Part shown: in pieces, positions 15,215-23,620 of the stretch
How positions within the stretch are numbered: position 1 is the stretch's first letter
Layout: each line of letters begins with the position of its first letter
Source of the DNA: Armatimonadota bacterium
GTDB lineage: Bacteria > Armatimonadota > Chthonomonadetes > Chthonomonadales > CAJBBX01
Assembly (NCBI GenBank): GCA_026392115.1
Contig: JAPLCQ010000070.1
Location: forward strand, 1-35,516
Direction of reading: 5' to 3'
DNA length: 35,516 nucleotides
Translations under genes and position numbers: made by a program
The notes under the pieces: model-generated
The model's input: the letters and a program-made list of their open reading frames with translations, nothing else
The model's database searches: none
What the model was told of the DNA's origin: nothing

Positions 15215-16535
15215 CATTCCCGAGCCCGGGCGAGGTCCAGGGTCGACGGGCTGGGTCCTGTCTCCGCGACCACGCCTGCGCCCGCTGCAGCAGGCGCCCC
15301 GGGGCCGGCGCAACGTCCGGTTCGCCCGGGCGTGTTGCACGGCACTAACAGCAGCTCTGCTGGTATGGTCCGTCGCCTGCGCAGGCCAGGCGGCGGATAC
15401 CGTAACGGCGAACTGGCGGGCCGAACTGGCAAGCTGCTTCGTGCGCGGCGTTTGCGTGGATCGGGATCGCGCCGAGCAGCTACTGATGAGCCTGGACCGC
15501 CTTGCGGCCTCCAGCGCCCTCAGCGGCCGGCCCAATGCGGTGGCTGAACTGTGCCGTGCGCGGGTTGACGGTTGGAGGGCATACGGAGATCCTGCGCGCG
15601 CATCGGTTGCACTCGCATCCGCTGCCAACTGGGCAGTCAACGACCCGCGCCGGGTTGCCTTGCGGCACAGCACACCCCAAGGGTGGCTTGAGGAGCGACG
15701 GTGCGCCATTGAGGCCGGTCAGCACCACTGGCGATCGGCAGCCGGCAACTTCGTTCGGTGGCGTGCTCCGTTCTACCGTGATGCTGTGGCGCCCGCGTGT
15801 CTGGTTCCCCTGGCCTGGGCGGCCCTATGGATGTTCGGTCGGCGGCGACGGAGCTCAAAGCCTTCCCCGCTGGCCTGGCTCTGCGCCGGCCTCTGCCTGG
15901 CGCCACTCTTCCTATCGCTCTTCGGGGACACCGCCATGCTCGCCGCGGGTCTGGCGGCCTCACGCAACCCGTTCGGGGCCCTGCTACGGCCCGATGTGGA
16001 GGAGACTGGCAGGCACCTGGCGGCACTGAGCTTCAGTCTGGCGATGCTCTGGGCGGGCTATCGAGTCACGAAGGTAGGCGGTCTGCCGGCCATCCCGCGT
16101 CCGCCAAGCGGCAGCCCATCCGGGGGCCAGCCGGCCGCAGATGGCGGGCTCCCGCTCCGGCTCGCGGCTGTGGTTGTCGGCGTGGCCATCGTCGCATGGC
16201 CGTGGTTCCGGCCCTCCCTGGCGTTAGGGGTCGTTGGAGGAATCTGGGAGTGGCCTCGTGTGGCACGGCTTGTCGAAGTCGGCCTGCTGTTTCCGATCGC
16301 CAGTCAGTACCTCCTGCAGTACTCCGTGTTACGGGTGATGCAGCGGTTCGGCGGAATGGCGTTTGCCGTGGTGTTCAAGGCCATGCTGTCAGCAGGATTG
16401 GCCAGAGACAACGCAAATACAGCCACACATCTGCTGGCAGGCCTGGTCTACGCAGCGCAGTTCATCCGGTTCCGCTCGCTATCGGTACCGATTGCGACGC
16501 AGGCCGTGGTGACGCTGCTCTCGCAGTCCCGGTGA
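15201..16535 (+). CDS. Polytopic membrane protein overlapping RHS tip 2, candidate immunity protein
   Basis: 444 aa from ATG 15201, fixed by a strong GGAGG at 15188-15192 eight bases upstream. The first hydrophobic stretch (CCTALTAALLVWSVACAG) is followed by a soluble, probably extracytoplasmic domain of about 140 residues containing CFVRGVCVDRDRAEQ. Then come about six or seven membrane segments, from PACLVPLAWAALWMF to the C-terminus. The last part (LLFPIASQYLLQYSVLRVMQ, then HLLAGLVYAAQF) faintly recalls CPBP-type membrane proteases, but the paired-glutamate motif is absent. The 14-base overlap with the RHS tip is typical of coupled toxin/immunity or toxin/partner genes. The function is inferred from position. 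Confidence 0.5.
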   Translation: MGFTSIPEPGRGPGSTGWVLSPRPRLRPLQQAPRGRRNVRFARACCTALTAALLVWSVACAGQAADTVTANWRAELASCFVRGVCVDRDRAEQLLMSLDRLAASSALSGRPNAVAELCRARVDGWRAYGDPARASVALASAANWAVNDPRRVALRHSTPQGWLEERRCAIEAGQHHWRSAAGNFVRWRAPFYRDAVAPACLVPLAWAALWMFGRRRRSSKPSPLAWLCAGLCLAPLFLSLFGDTAMLAAGLAASRNPFGALLRPDVEETGRHLAALSFSLAMLWAGYRVTKVGGLPAIPRPPSGSPSGGQPAADGGLPLRLAAVVVGVAIVAWPWFRPSLALGVVGGIWEWPRVARLVEVGLLFPIASQYLLQYSVLRVMQRFGGMAFAVVFKAMLSAGLARDNANTATHLLAGLVYAAQFIRFRSLSVPIATQAVVTLLSQSR

Positions 16536-16629
16536 CCTACCCATGGCGGCGGCGACGGTGGAGATGCGTCGGCCGGGGACAATCGATGCAGCGCGTGTCA
16601 CGGCACGTGCAAACCATGGAGACGACCGT

Positions 16630-16812
16630 ATGAACAATGCGATGGTCGGCAGAGCGCCGCGGGTAGGTCTCAGGCTTATCCGGGTTGGCGCGATCCTCGG
16701 TATGGTTGGATCGCTGTGGAGCCTGCTCGCCGATCCGCAGCGGCCACTGCTTCCCCTGCTTGGAATCCTGTGGTTTGGCGCCTCTTGGGCATATGCGGCG
16801 AAGGTACAGTGA
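16630..16812 (+). CDS. Small two-TM membrane protein
   Basis: 60 aa from ATG 16630, chosen for the GGAGA at 16618-16622 seven bases upstream (ATG 16543 is in frame but poorly placed). It has two hydrophobic segments (about residues 17-32 and 43-57) separated by a short loop with DPQRP. No family is recognised. It sits after RHS tip 2 and its overlapping partner, and immediately before the truncated third RHS core copy, so it may be a second immunity gene or the remnant of another cassette. Confidence 0.45.
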   Translation: MNNAMVGRAPRVGLRLIRVGAILGMVGSLWSLLADPQRPLLPLLGILWFGASWAYAAKVQ

Positions 16813-16837
16813 CGGTGTGCTCAGTGTACCGCTGCGC

Positions 16838-17007
16838 CACGGCTCCGAGCGAACGGTCACCAACTCCAGCCAGACCGTCACCGGCTCGGTTAACTACGAG
16901 GCCTTCGGGCAGGTTGTCGGCACCACCGGCAGCAGCGCCAACCCGTACATGTACGCCGGGGATTGGGGCTACCGCAACGACGGCGACGCGGGGCTGCTGC
17001 ACGTGGG
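16838..17007 (+). pseudogene. Truncated RHS core, copy C
   Basis: These 170 bases match 13222-13391 of copy A without indels and encode HGSERTVTNSSQTVTG through DAGLLHVG. Homology ends at CACGTGGG, just before the ARYYDAQ part of the core. It is replaced by sequence that reads as a toxin-antitoxin remnant on the other strand. There is no variable tip and no start, so it is non-functional. Confidence 0.75.
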
Positions 17008-17116
17008 AAACGGTCACATCGTCCGCGATCTGGCGATCATTTACCGAGCGCTGAACAATGATCGCGTCGTGTTGCGCTTTGCGAATCAGCAGTCGCGCCT
17101 GGTCGGTCCACGGCAT
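17008..17116 (-). pseudogene. HEPN-domain protein, 5' remnant
   Basis: The minus-strand ATG at 17116 begins MPWTDQARLLIRKAQHDA, then IIVQRSVNDRQIADDV. This is a good match to the start of HEPN-domain proteins ('W...A..DL..A..L......D.I.FH.QQA.EK'). The HEPN continuation is lost exactly at the junction with RHS copy C (17007), so only about 36 codons survive. HEPN proteins are usually the RNase toxin partner of an upstream MNT nucleotidyltransferase, and a matching remnant lies just upstream on this strand. Confidence 0.5.
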
Positions 17117-17312
17117 AGAGCACCTTCCCTTCGCGCAGGGCATCGTAGAGGCAGGAGCCGGGGAAGTCGGCCCACGAAGTGGTCAAGGCTTTTTCGTCGG
17201 TCACAAGCACGTCCACCGCCATGCGCAGCGGGCTCAGTGCGGCGCCCTCCACCTGGGCCCGGCGGCTCGCGCTACACAGCCTATGGTACTCGCCCGGCCC
17301 GCGCGCCCGCCC
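17037..17312 (-). pseudogene. MNT-type nucleotidyltransferase, C-terminal remnant
   Basis: Read on the minus strand, the frame gives EYHRLCSASRRAQVEG, then MAVDVLVTDEKALTTSW, then YDALREGKVLYAVDR. This follows the C-terminal half of minimal nucleotidyltransferases ('P.DVLV......PG....EALREG.VLY'). The catalytic GSxxxG...DxD part is missing; the frame is cut at the stop of the pectate-lyase-3 gene (17314). It overlaps the HEPN remnant in the order and orientation usual for MNT-HEPN pairs. The overlap is longer than in intact pairs, which suggests decay. Confidence 0.5.
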
Positions 17313-17313
17313 C

Positions 17314-18579
17314 TCAGGGCTTCTCCACCAGGTTGCCCGTGATGGTCTTCTGCGCTTTGGGTCCGCTCTGGTCGCGGATCGGCACGGCCGACGTCAGGAT
17401 GTTGTTGGTCAGCGTGAAGAGGGTGACGCCCTCGTCGATCTGCACCGCCGGCTGGCCGGGCACGCTCTTGAAGTGGCTGTCGTGGATGTTCGCCCGGATG
17501 GCGCCCTTCATCAGGCGAACAGCCGGCGAGCCCATGGTCACCTGGCAGTCGGCGATGCTGAGGCGGTTCCGCTCGTGGGGGTTCTTCACGCGGTATTCGA
17601 AGCCGCGGATCGGCTGGTCGAAGGGCCGCACCTGCACGCCGGTGATCACCGCGTTGTAGAAGAGGTGATCGGCGTCCACACGCACGCCCACGCCGCCCTT
17701 GCGCACGAGGATGTTCGTGCTCTCCAGCACGAAGCCGGACGTGCCCTCGAAGATGAAGCCGTTATCGACATCCTCGATCCAGCACTGGTCGATGTGCAGG
17801 CCCAGCGAGTGCGCGGGCTGCTTCGTGCCGTCGGTGGTGTCCTTCGTGGGCAGCTGGTGGAAGAAGGTCCTGGCCCCGATGACGAAGCACTTGCTCATGA
17901 TGAGCCCGTCCACGTCGCCCAGCTCGAAGCCCACGCGGTTGCGCGTGTAGTAGGCCGTGGCGTCGATGGGGTCGCCGCCCACGAACCAGTGGACGTTCTC
18001 CACGCGGACCACGTCGCGGATGCCCGAGAGGTGCATGCCCACGTTGTGGATATGCCCGGTCAGGTTGCGGAAGAGCGACTGGCCGGTCTGGATGCCCGGC
18101 ACCGTGGAGACGCCGTCCCACGCGCAATCGAAGGTGACATCCTCGACGGCGGGGTTGATGCCTCCCAGCAAGATGGCGGGCGGGTACTTCACGGGCTGCA
18201 CGTTCTTGCGGTTGTTGGGGTAGGAGAGGCAGACGCCCTTCAGCGCGGAGGCGTGGTGGAGCCGCACCGCCGCGAAGCCCGGCTGCATGATAAGGATTTG
18301 GGTGGCCGCGTTCTCCCACCGGGCGCCCTCGCCCAGCAGCGTGGCCCCATCGCGCACCAGCAGCGTGGCGCTGATGCGGAACTTGCCCGCCGGCAGGTGT
18401 ACCACGCCGGGGGCGCCCTGCACCGCATCCAGCGCCTTCTGGATGGCGGCCGTGTCATCGGCGACGCCGTCGCCCACGGTCCCGAAGTCGCGCGCATTGA
18501 CGCTCTTCGGCAAGGCGGCCTGCCCCATGGCGGCGCAGGCCGCCGTCAGAGCCAGGCAGAACATGAGAAGGGATTGCAT
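17314..18579 (-). CDS. Secreted pectate-lyase-3 (beta-helix) protein
   Basis: 421 aa with a clear signal peptide (MQSLLMFCLALTAACAAMG). GGAGG, six bases before the ATG on the minus strand, fixes the start. A pectate-lyase-3 domain opens with 'NARDFGTVGDGVADDTAAIQ', then VVHLPAGKFRISATL and 'LLVRDGATLLGEGARW'. The remaining approximately 300 residues show the short alternating strands of a right-handed beta-helix ('RDVVRVENVHWFVGGDPID', 'LHIDQCWIEDVDNGFIFEG'). Likely a secreted polysaccharide hydrolase or lyase; no catalytic residues are assigned. It is related in domain type to the protein at 293-3544 but lacks LamG and has one module. It lies downstream of the GH43 gene on the same strand, separated by a 21-bp tandem repeat. 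Confidence 0.82.
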   Translation of the reverse strand: MQSLLMFCLALTAACAAMGQAALPKSVNARDFGTVGDGVADDTAAIQKALDAVQGAPGVVHLPAGKFRISATLLVRDGATLLGEGARWENAATQILIMQPGFAAVRLHHASALKGVCLSYPNNRKNVQPVKYPPAILLGGINPAVEDVTFDCAWDGVSTVPGIQTGQSLFRNLTGHIHNVGMHLSGIRDVVRVENVHWFVGGDPIDATAYYTRNRVGFELGDVDGLIMSKCFVIGARTFFHQLPTKDTTDGTKQPAHSLGLHIDQCWIEDVDNGFIFEGTSGFVLESTNILVRKGGVGVRVDADHLFYNAVITGVQVRPFDQPIRGFEYRVKNPHERNRLSIADCQVTMGSPAVRLMKGAIRANIHDSHFKSVPGQPAVQIDEGVTLFTLTNNILTSAVPIRDQSGPKAQKTITGNLVEKP

Positions 18580-18637
18580 GGAGGACCTCCCGCGGCCGCG
18601 TTGGGGCCGGCCAAAGCATACCGGACGGGGAAGCGCG

Positions 18638-18735
18638 AAGTCGAAAGGGGCAAGTCTAGAGTCGAAAGGGGCAAGTCTGAAGTCGAAAGCGGTGAGTCGA
18701 AAGTCGAAAGGGGCGAGTCGAAAGTCGAAAGGGAC
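18638..18735. repeat. 21-bp tandem repeat, four and two-thirds units
   Basis: Four consecutive 21-base units (starting 18638, 18659, 18680 and 18701) and a partial fifth share the core GTCGAAAG. The unit consensus is AAGTCGAAAGGGGC followed by RAGTCKR. It fills most of the 168 bases between the GH43 stop and the pectate-lyase-3 gene start. The same unit occurs at 4259-4300. As 21 is a multiple of three, insertions of it preserve reading frame. It is too short and lacks the spacers to be a CRISPR. Confidence 0.8.
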
Positions 18736-18747
18736 GGCGGCGCGGCG

Positions 18748-20364
18748 TCACTTCGCATTTCGCGCCACGGTGAAGTTCCGGAAGGTTGCCGCGTAGGGCC
18801 GCTTGGTTCCGGGCGCAACGGCTCCGAAACCGATCCTCGGCAGGGCGAGGCGCGCCTCGCGCGAAGCGCCGACCGGCGTCCATCGGCCTCCCGCGCCGAC
18901 GACGAAGCTCCAGAGATCGCCGCGGCGAACCAGCCTCAGCCCCACCTTCGAGCCGAGGCTGTTCGGCGTGATCAGCTCCTCGTAGACACCGTTCAACTCT
19001 ATCGCCGTGCTGAACTTCGGTCCGTCTGCATGCACCATCCCCAGACGCACGTAGTTGCCGGCGTCTTGCCATGCGATGATGAAGCACTGCTCGTAGTTCC
19101 CCTGCAGCGCGGCCTCTACCTCGATGCCGACCTCGAAGTCGCCCGCCGCCGGCCCCTGCAAGAAGAGGTTGCGGTAGTCGCAGCGCTGCTTCCACATATC
19201 TCCGTCGAGCGCGGTGACCACGACCCTGCCGGGCTCCTTGCGCCAGTGCTCCGCGCTTTCGTCGACGATCGTCCAGAGGGACCGATCAAGGGCATCGCCG
19301 CCGAAGGCGTCGCTCCGAGGCTCGCGACGCGCAGGCGCGCCCGACGGCGCCGGCTGGGGCGCGACCGTGAGCGGCTCGATGCGCAGGTCCGCCTGCCCGC
19401 CCGGCGTCGTCGTGAGGCGGGCTCGGCTCAAGGCCAGTTGCCGCGCATTGCCGTCGGGATGCAGATGCACGTGCATGTAGGCCCATGTCTCTTTGCCGTC
19501 CGGCGACGCGATGAGGCCGGCGCATCCCGGCCCGGGCAGTCCCGGCGCCTGGCGGATCACCGGCCCTTCGGTCCGTTTGGACCACGGTCCCATCGGGGCA
19601 GGGGCCGTCGCGAAGCCCATGGCGTAGGCGGGATTGCGGAAGTCGTTGATGGAGAACATCATGCAGTAGGTCGAGCCGTGCTTCCATACGTGGGCGCCTT
19701 CGTTGACGGGCTCCACCTCCCAGGGCTGGTTGGGCTCAAGCAGGAGTTTCGGCGCCTCCGCGAGGCTCAGGCGGTCGGCCGTCAGCCTGGCTCCCCAGAT
19801 CGTGTTGCGCCCGTTCCACGCATCGGTGAAGTAGAGGATCGCCGCGCCGCCGGCCTCCTCGAACACAAAGGCGTCAATGGCGTCTCCCCGTCCGGTCCAC
19901 TCGAACATCGGCGCCTTGACGTCGGTGAACGGGCCGAGCGGAGAAGCGCTCCGGGCGACGCATATGCGGCCGACGGCCTTGCCATCCGCCTTGCGGAACG
20001 CGCCGTAGTGCATCAGATAGGCATCGCCGAAACGGTGCACGTCCGGTCCCCAGAACCAGTGCGTGCCCCATCCGTTGGATGTCTTGCGGAAGGCCCAACC
20101 GTGGCATTGCCAGCGGACCAGATCCTGCGATGACCAGACGGGCATGCCCTGGTCGGCATCCTCGGGCATGGATGCCGTGGCATACAGGTAGTAGGTTCCG
20201 CCGGCCCGGATCATGCAGGGATCGGCGAGTTTCACATCGAGCGGGTTCGTAAAGAGCGGGCCGGGGACCGCTTGGCCTTGTCCCCGCGCGCGCATGGCCG
20301 ATGCTCCGACCGACGCCGCGCCGGCGGCCGCCAGCAAGCTTCGACGAGTGAACCGCGAGGTCAT
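18748..20364 (-). CDS. Tat-exported GH43-like glycosidase with C-terminal LamG-like domain
   Basis: 538 aa. The N-terminus FTRRSLLAAAGAASVGASA is a twin-arginine-type signal. Residues about 37-340 form the five-bladed propeller of GH43: the catalytic base is probably Asp48 (NPLDVKLADPCM), the pKa-modulating Asp is Asp164 in DAIDAFVF, and the general acid is Glu222 in VEPVNEGAHVWKHG. The C-terminal approximately 180 residues (from RSDAFGGDALDRSLW) look like a concanavalin-A-type domain that often caps GH43 enzymes. Substrates in this family include arabinan, xylan and galactan. It is upstream of the pectate-lyase-3 gene on the same strand and probably works with it on a plant or algal glycan. 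Confidence 0.8.
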   Translation of the reverse strand: MTSRFTRRSLLAAAGAASVGASAMRARGQGQAVPGPLFTNPLDVKLADPCMIRAGGTYYLYATASMPEDADQGMPVWSSQDLVRWQCHGWAFRKTSNGWGTHWFWGPDVHRFGDAYLMHYGAFRKADGKAVGRICVARSASPLGPFTDVKAPMFEWTGRGDAIDAFVFEEAGGAAILYFTDAWNGRNTIWGARLTADRLSLAEAPKLLLEPNQPWEVEPVNEGAHVWKHGSTYCMMFSINDFRNPAYAMGFATAPAPMGPWSKRTEGPVIRQAPGLPGPGCAGLIASPDGKETWAYMHVHLHPDGNARQLALSRARLTTTPGGQADLRIEPLTVAPQPAPSGAPARREPRSDAFGGDALDRSLWTIVDESAEHWRKEPGRVVVTALDGDMWKQRCDYRNLFLQGPAAGDFEVGIEVEAALQGNYEQCFIIAWQDAGNYVRLGMVHADGPKFSTAIELNGVYEELITPNSLGSKVGLRLVRRGDLWSFVVGAGGRWTPVGASREARLALPRIGFGAVAPGTKRPYAATFRNFTVARNAK

Positions 20365-20469
20365 GGTGTGCGCCCTTCCAACACGGATTGTTGCCGCACC
20401 ATTCGGCGTTGGTAGCGGGTTTTCCTGCGGGAAGTAACGGCGACGGCGTCCCGTCCGTCCGCCGGTCCC

Positions 20470-21318
20470 TTACACCGGCCCGTGCGAACCCCACCAATCC
20501 CGCAGCGCGCGCCGGCGGTTGTCCAGCGAAGGGTGCGTCGAAACCGACTCCTCCAGGCGCGAGAGGTGGTTCGCGTGGCCGTCGGCGGCGTGCATCGCCT
20601 CCAGGGCGCCGATGATCTGCTCGGGTCCGCCGAGCACGCGGGCGGCGAAGCGGTCGGCGGCATACTCCGCCGCGCGGGCTCGGGCGCCCGCTCCGTAGCC
20701 GAGGACCAGCGCGGCGACCGTCACGACGGTGGCGGCCGTCTCGGCCACCAGCGGCGGCCACCCCGCCGCCACCGACGCGGCAACCACCGTGCCGCCTGCG
20801 CCGAGTCCCAGCGCGAGGCTCCTGAGGAGGCGCACCGCGAGGGCCGAGATGGGCCGCTTCAGGCTCAGGTGGCCCGCCTCATGGGCGATGACGGCGTCCA
20901 GCTGATGGGCGGACAAACCGCTCAGGAGGCCCGAGGTGAGCTCAATCCGGCCGGCGCACCGGGCCGCCGCGTTCATGGCGGGGTCATTCAGAATCGTCAC
21001 GCCGCGGATCGCCACGCCCGAGAGGAGCGCCATTCGCTGGGCCGCCGGGAAGCAGAGGTGGAAGCCCTGCCGGCGCGACTGGGTCCGTCGCGTCCGCTCC
21101 GCCGAGCCCGCCATCACGGCATGCACCAGCGCCGCCACCAGCCCGGTGGCCAGCGCAGGCAACCATGCGGGCGTTCCGACCAGCAGGGAGACCCAGATGG
21201 CGAACCCGGCGCAACCGCCAACCGCCGCGATCTGGCAGCCAAGCACGCCCAGCGCGCGCCAGGGCCAACGGGAGGCGCGTCTCAAACCGGCGGCGCTATG
21301 AAGGAGAGGGGCATACAT
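20470..21318 (-). CDS. M48-family (HtpX-like) membrane zinc metalloprotease
   Basis: About 282 aa (ATG 21318; a GTG one codon earlier is also possible, and neither has a clear ribosome site). Two hydrophobic segments (about residues 24-49 and 50-70) precede the catalytic region. The zinc site is His-Glu-Ala-Gly-His (IAHEAGHLSLKRP, about residues 146-158), with the third ligand Glu in ARAAEYAADRFAARVLGG, as in M48. Two further hydrophobic stretches lie between them, as in HtpX. HtpX-type proteases degrade damaged membrane proteins. No heat-shock regulatory site was recognised. It is divergent from the glycosidase gene at 21516. Confidence 0.85.
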   Translation of the reverse strand: MYAPLLHSAAGLRRASRWPWRALGVLGCQIAAVGGCAGFAIWVSLLVGTPAWLPALATGLVAALVHAVMAGSAERTRRTQSRRQGFHLCFPAAQRMALLSGVAIRGVTILNDPAMNAAARCAGRIELTSGLLSGLSAHQLDAVIAHEAGHLSLKRPISALAVRLLRSLALGLGAGGTVVAASVAAGWPPLVAETAATVVTVAALVLGYGAGARARAAEYAADRFAARVLGGPEQIIGALEAMHAADGHANHLSRLEESVSTHPSLDNRRRALRDWWGSHGPV

Positions 21319-21515
21319 CACTGTACGCGCCAGGGACGCGAACCTGTGCCGAACGGGCGGCGCGGCGCATACCGGCGTTGCGCCATGCCATCCGTCTCAT
21401 AGGTCCCACGCGTCTCGTCCGTCCCATCTCACCGTAGCTCCGTCCCGCCCTTGCAGGAAGCCCCGCGCCCCGCGCCGAATGTTGCTCTCAAACCTCTCCG
21501 GGAGTTCACGAGACC

Positions 21516-23609
21516 ATGCCCTGGCTTGCGGCGGCCCTGGCCGCGATCGTGGTGGTTGCGGCGGCCTCGCCTGCCGTGGCGGCCTCGTCCATTTCGCCGT
21601 CGCTCCGGGTCTTCGGCATGGATGGCGCGCGCAGCATCCTCGACGAGGAGCACTTCGGCATCGTCGGCGGGCGGCTCTCGTGCGGGGTGGCGCACTCCGA
21701 CCTGAGCGCCTTACGGGGCGTCTGGGCGCCTCCTTATGTCTCCTCCGACCTGCGGCTGGACCTTCGGCTCTTCGGACGGTCGCTACCCGCCGAGCGGTAC
21801 GAGTGGCTGCCCATGCAGGTGGTGCGCCACGGGCGATGGGGCGGCGTCGCGGTCACGGCCACCACGCTGGCCGCGACGGGTTCGCGATCGCTGGCCCTGG
21901 AGGCCGAGATGCGCAACGACGGCTCCGCGGCGGTCGATGTGCCGCTGGAGCTGGCCTTCTCCGGCACGCTGGACAAGAGCCCCGCCTGGGAGTTCGCCCG
22001 CCCGGCCAGCTCCACGCCTGCGCCTTCGCGCCCGGCCCCGGGCGGCGTGGAGCGCGTGGCGGCCGGCCTTGCCATGGCGCTCCGCACCGTGGGCGTTGCC
22101 GGAACATGGGATGCGGGGGGGTCGCACTGGAGCGCGTCCGTGCGCCTGCGGCCCGGGCAGGTGCGACGCGTCTGGGCCGTGCTTGCGCTGGGCCCGGAGG
22201 CCGAGGCCCGCGCCGAGTGCGCCCGCCTGGCGGCCGATCCCGACCGGGCCATGGAGGCCACCCGCCGCCACTGGTCGCGCCGGGCCGACGCGCTGTTCCA
22301 GAGCCTGCCCCGGCTGGAGGCGTCGGACCCGCGCCTCGTGGCCTTCTACAACCGCTCGCTGGTCCACCTGCTCACCAACCGCTGGGACGTGCCGGAGTTC
22401 ATGCTGCGGCCCTACTACTCCACCGGGAGCGTGAAGGGCGGCTGCGTCTGCTGCTACCTCTGGAACTACGGCGAGGTCTGGGAGATTCTCCCTCTCGCAG
22501 ACGCCGCCGCGGCCCGGGCGCACATCCTCCACTACCTGAAGTGCGATATCTCGACCCACTTCGCCTTCGACCCGGTCACCGGCGCGGCGTTCGGCCCTTG
22601 GTATCCGGTGAACCAGGAGAAGATCCTCGGCTCGATCCACCACTACGTGCGGCTGACCGGCGACGCGGCTCTCCTGCGCGAGCGGGTGAACGGGCGGAGC
22701 GTGCTGGAGTGGGTGGTCCACCACGCAGTCGTTCTGGACGACCCGGCCAAGCCGGTGGCGATGATCGACTACGGCCCCTCCAACAGCCACCTGGAGCTAC
22801 GGCGCGGCTACCCCTACAACCATGTGATGCCGGACCTGAACGGCCGCCGGTACCAGGGCTACCTCTGGGCGCAATCGCTCTGCGAACTGGCCGGCGAGCC
22901 CCGCCCATGGCTGGGCGACCGCGCGGCGCGGCTCAAGGCCCTGCTCAAGCGCGAGATGTGGGACGCTCGCTCCCGCTGGTTCGCCTTCGTGGCAGGCGGC
23001 AAGAGGGACCTGCGCTGGACCATCCAGATGTACAAGCTCTTCGGTAGCGGCGTGCTGGACGCCGAGGAGGAGGAGGGGCTGCTGAGCCACCTGAACGACC
23101 GCGAGTTCCTCTCGGCTTACGGGATGCACAGCCTCGCCAAGGGCGACCCGGCCTACGACCCGGCGGATGTGGACAACGGCGGCCCCGGCGCCTGCACCTG
23201 CTTCCCGCCGCAGGTCATCGAGAAGCTCTGCCGTGCCGGCCGGCCCGCCGAGGCCGCCGATATCCTGGAGCGCATCCTCTGGTGGGGCGAGCGGCTCCCC
23301 TACTGGGGAGACAGCATCGTCGCGGAGCGCATCGACTACCGCCGCGACACGCCGCTCCAGTGTACGCTGGACGGCGCCACCGGCGCGCAGGCTGTGATCT
23401 TCGGCCTCTTCGGCATCGAGGCGCACGCCGACGGCTCGGTCACCGTCGACCCGCACCCGCCGGCCTTCTCGCCGCGCATGGCCCTGAGGGGCCTGCGCAT
23501 ACGCGGTCGCACGCTGGATATCCGCGTCGACGGAGGCTCGTTCACCGTGCGCTCATCCGCGGGCGCCGTGCGGTCGCGGGTAGGCGCGCCTGTGACGGTT
23601 GGCAGGTAG
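21516..23609 (+). CDS. Secreted (alpha/alpha)6-barrel glycosidase-like protein
   Basis: 697 aa with a signal peptide (about residues 3-23). Residues about 25-245 form an N-terminal beta-sandwich. From about 260 on, aromatic-rich helix pairs mark an (alpha/alpha)6 barrel: 'LVAFYNRSLVHLLTNRWD', 'CCYLWNYGEVWEILPLAD', 'WYPVNQEKILGSIHHYVRL', then IDYGPSNSHLEL. A short beta-rich C-terminal domain follows. The layout fits the GH15/37/63/65/78 superfamily but I cannot choose one family. The acids in WNYGEVWE and in IDYGPS are plausible active-site residues by position only. It converges on the kinase gene with an 11-base gap. Confidence 0.68.
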   Translation: MPWLAAALAAIVVVAAASPAVAASSISPSLRVFGMDGARSILDEEHFGIVGGRLSCGVAHSDLSALRGVWAPPYVSSDLRLDLRLFGRSLPAERYEWLPMQVVRHGRWGGVAVTATTLAATGSRSLALEAEMRNDGSAAVDVPLELAFSGTLDKSPAWEFARPASSTPAPSRPAPGGVERVAAGLAMALRTVGVAGTWDAGGSHWSASVRLRPGQVRRVWAVLALGPEAEARAECARLAADPDRAMEATRRHWSRRADALFQSLPRLEASDPRLVAFYNRSLVHLLTNRWDVPEFMLRPYYSTGSVKGGCVCCYLWNYGEVWEILPLADAAAARAHILHYLKCDISTHFAFDPVTGAAFGPWYPVNQEKILGSIHHYVRLTGDAALLRERVNGRSVLEWVVHHAVVLDDPAKPVAMIDYGPSNSHLELRRGYPYNHVMPDLNGRRYQGYLWAQSLCELAGEPRPWLGDRAARLKALLKREMWDARSRWFAFVAGGKRDLRWTIQMYKLFGSGVLDAEEEEGLLSHLNDREFLSAYGMHSLAKGDPAYDPADVDNGGPGACTCFPPQVIEKLCRAGRPAEAADILERILWWGERLPYWGDSIVAERIDYRRDTPLQCTLDGATGAQAVIFGLFGIEAHADGSVTVDPHPPAFSPRMALRGLRIRGRTLDIRVDGGSFTVRSSAGAVRSRVGAPVTVGR

Positions 23610-23620
23610 CCCGCCGACGG

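Noticed and set aside
15201-16535. CPBP-family intramembrane protease call for the 444-aa membrane protein
   Set aside because: Only the C-terminal hydrophobic pattern is similar; the paired Glu and conserved His motif arrangement is not seen.
13774-16815. TGACC/TGACG present at each stop codon in the RHS island as a recombination motif
   Set aside because: Four short matches around TGA codons in GC-rich DNA are easily due to chance.
18638-18735. CRISPR array
   Set aside because: The 21-bp units are contiguous with no spacers and no cas genes are nearby.
17179-20133. Plus-strand open frame of nearly 1000 codons across the pectate-lyase-3 and GH43 genes
   Set aside because: Low-complexity Arg/Ala/Gly/His-rich translation, reads through the 21-bp repeats, and both minus-strand genes are well supported.
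21389-21431. Possible short repeat rich in GTCTC/TCCCA before the glycosidase gene at 21516
   Set aside because: The period is irregular and only partial units are seen, so I could not define it as a repeat.
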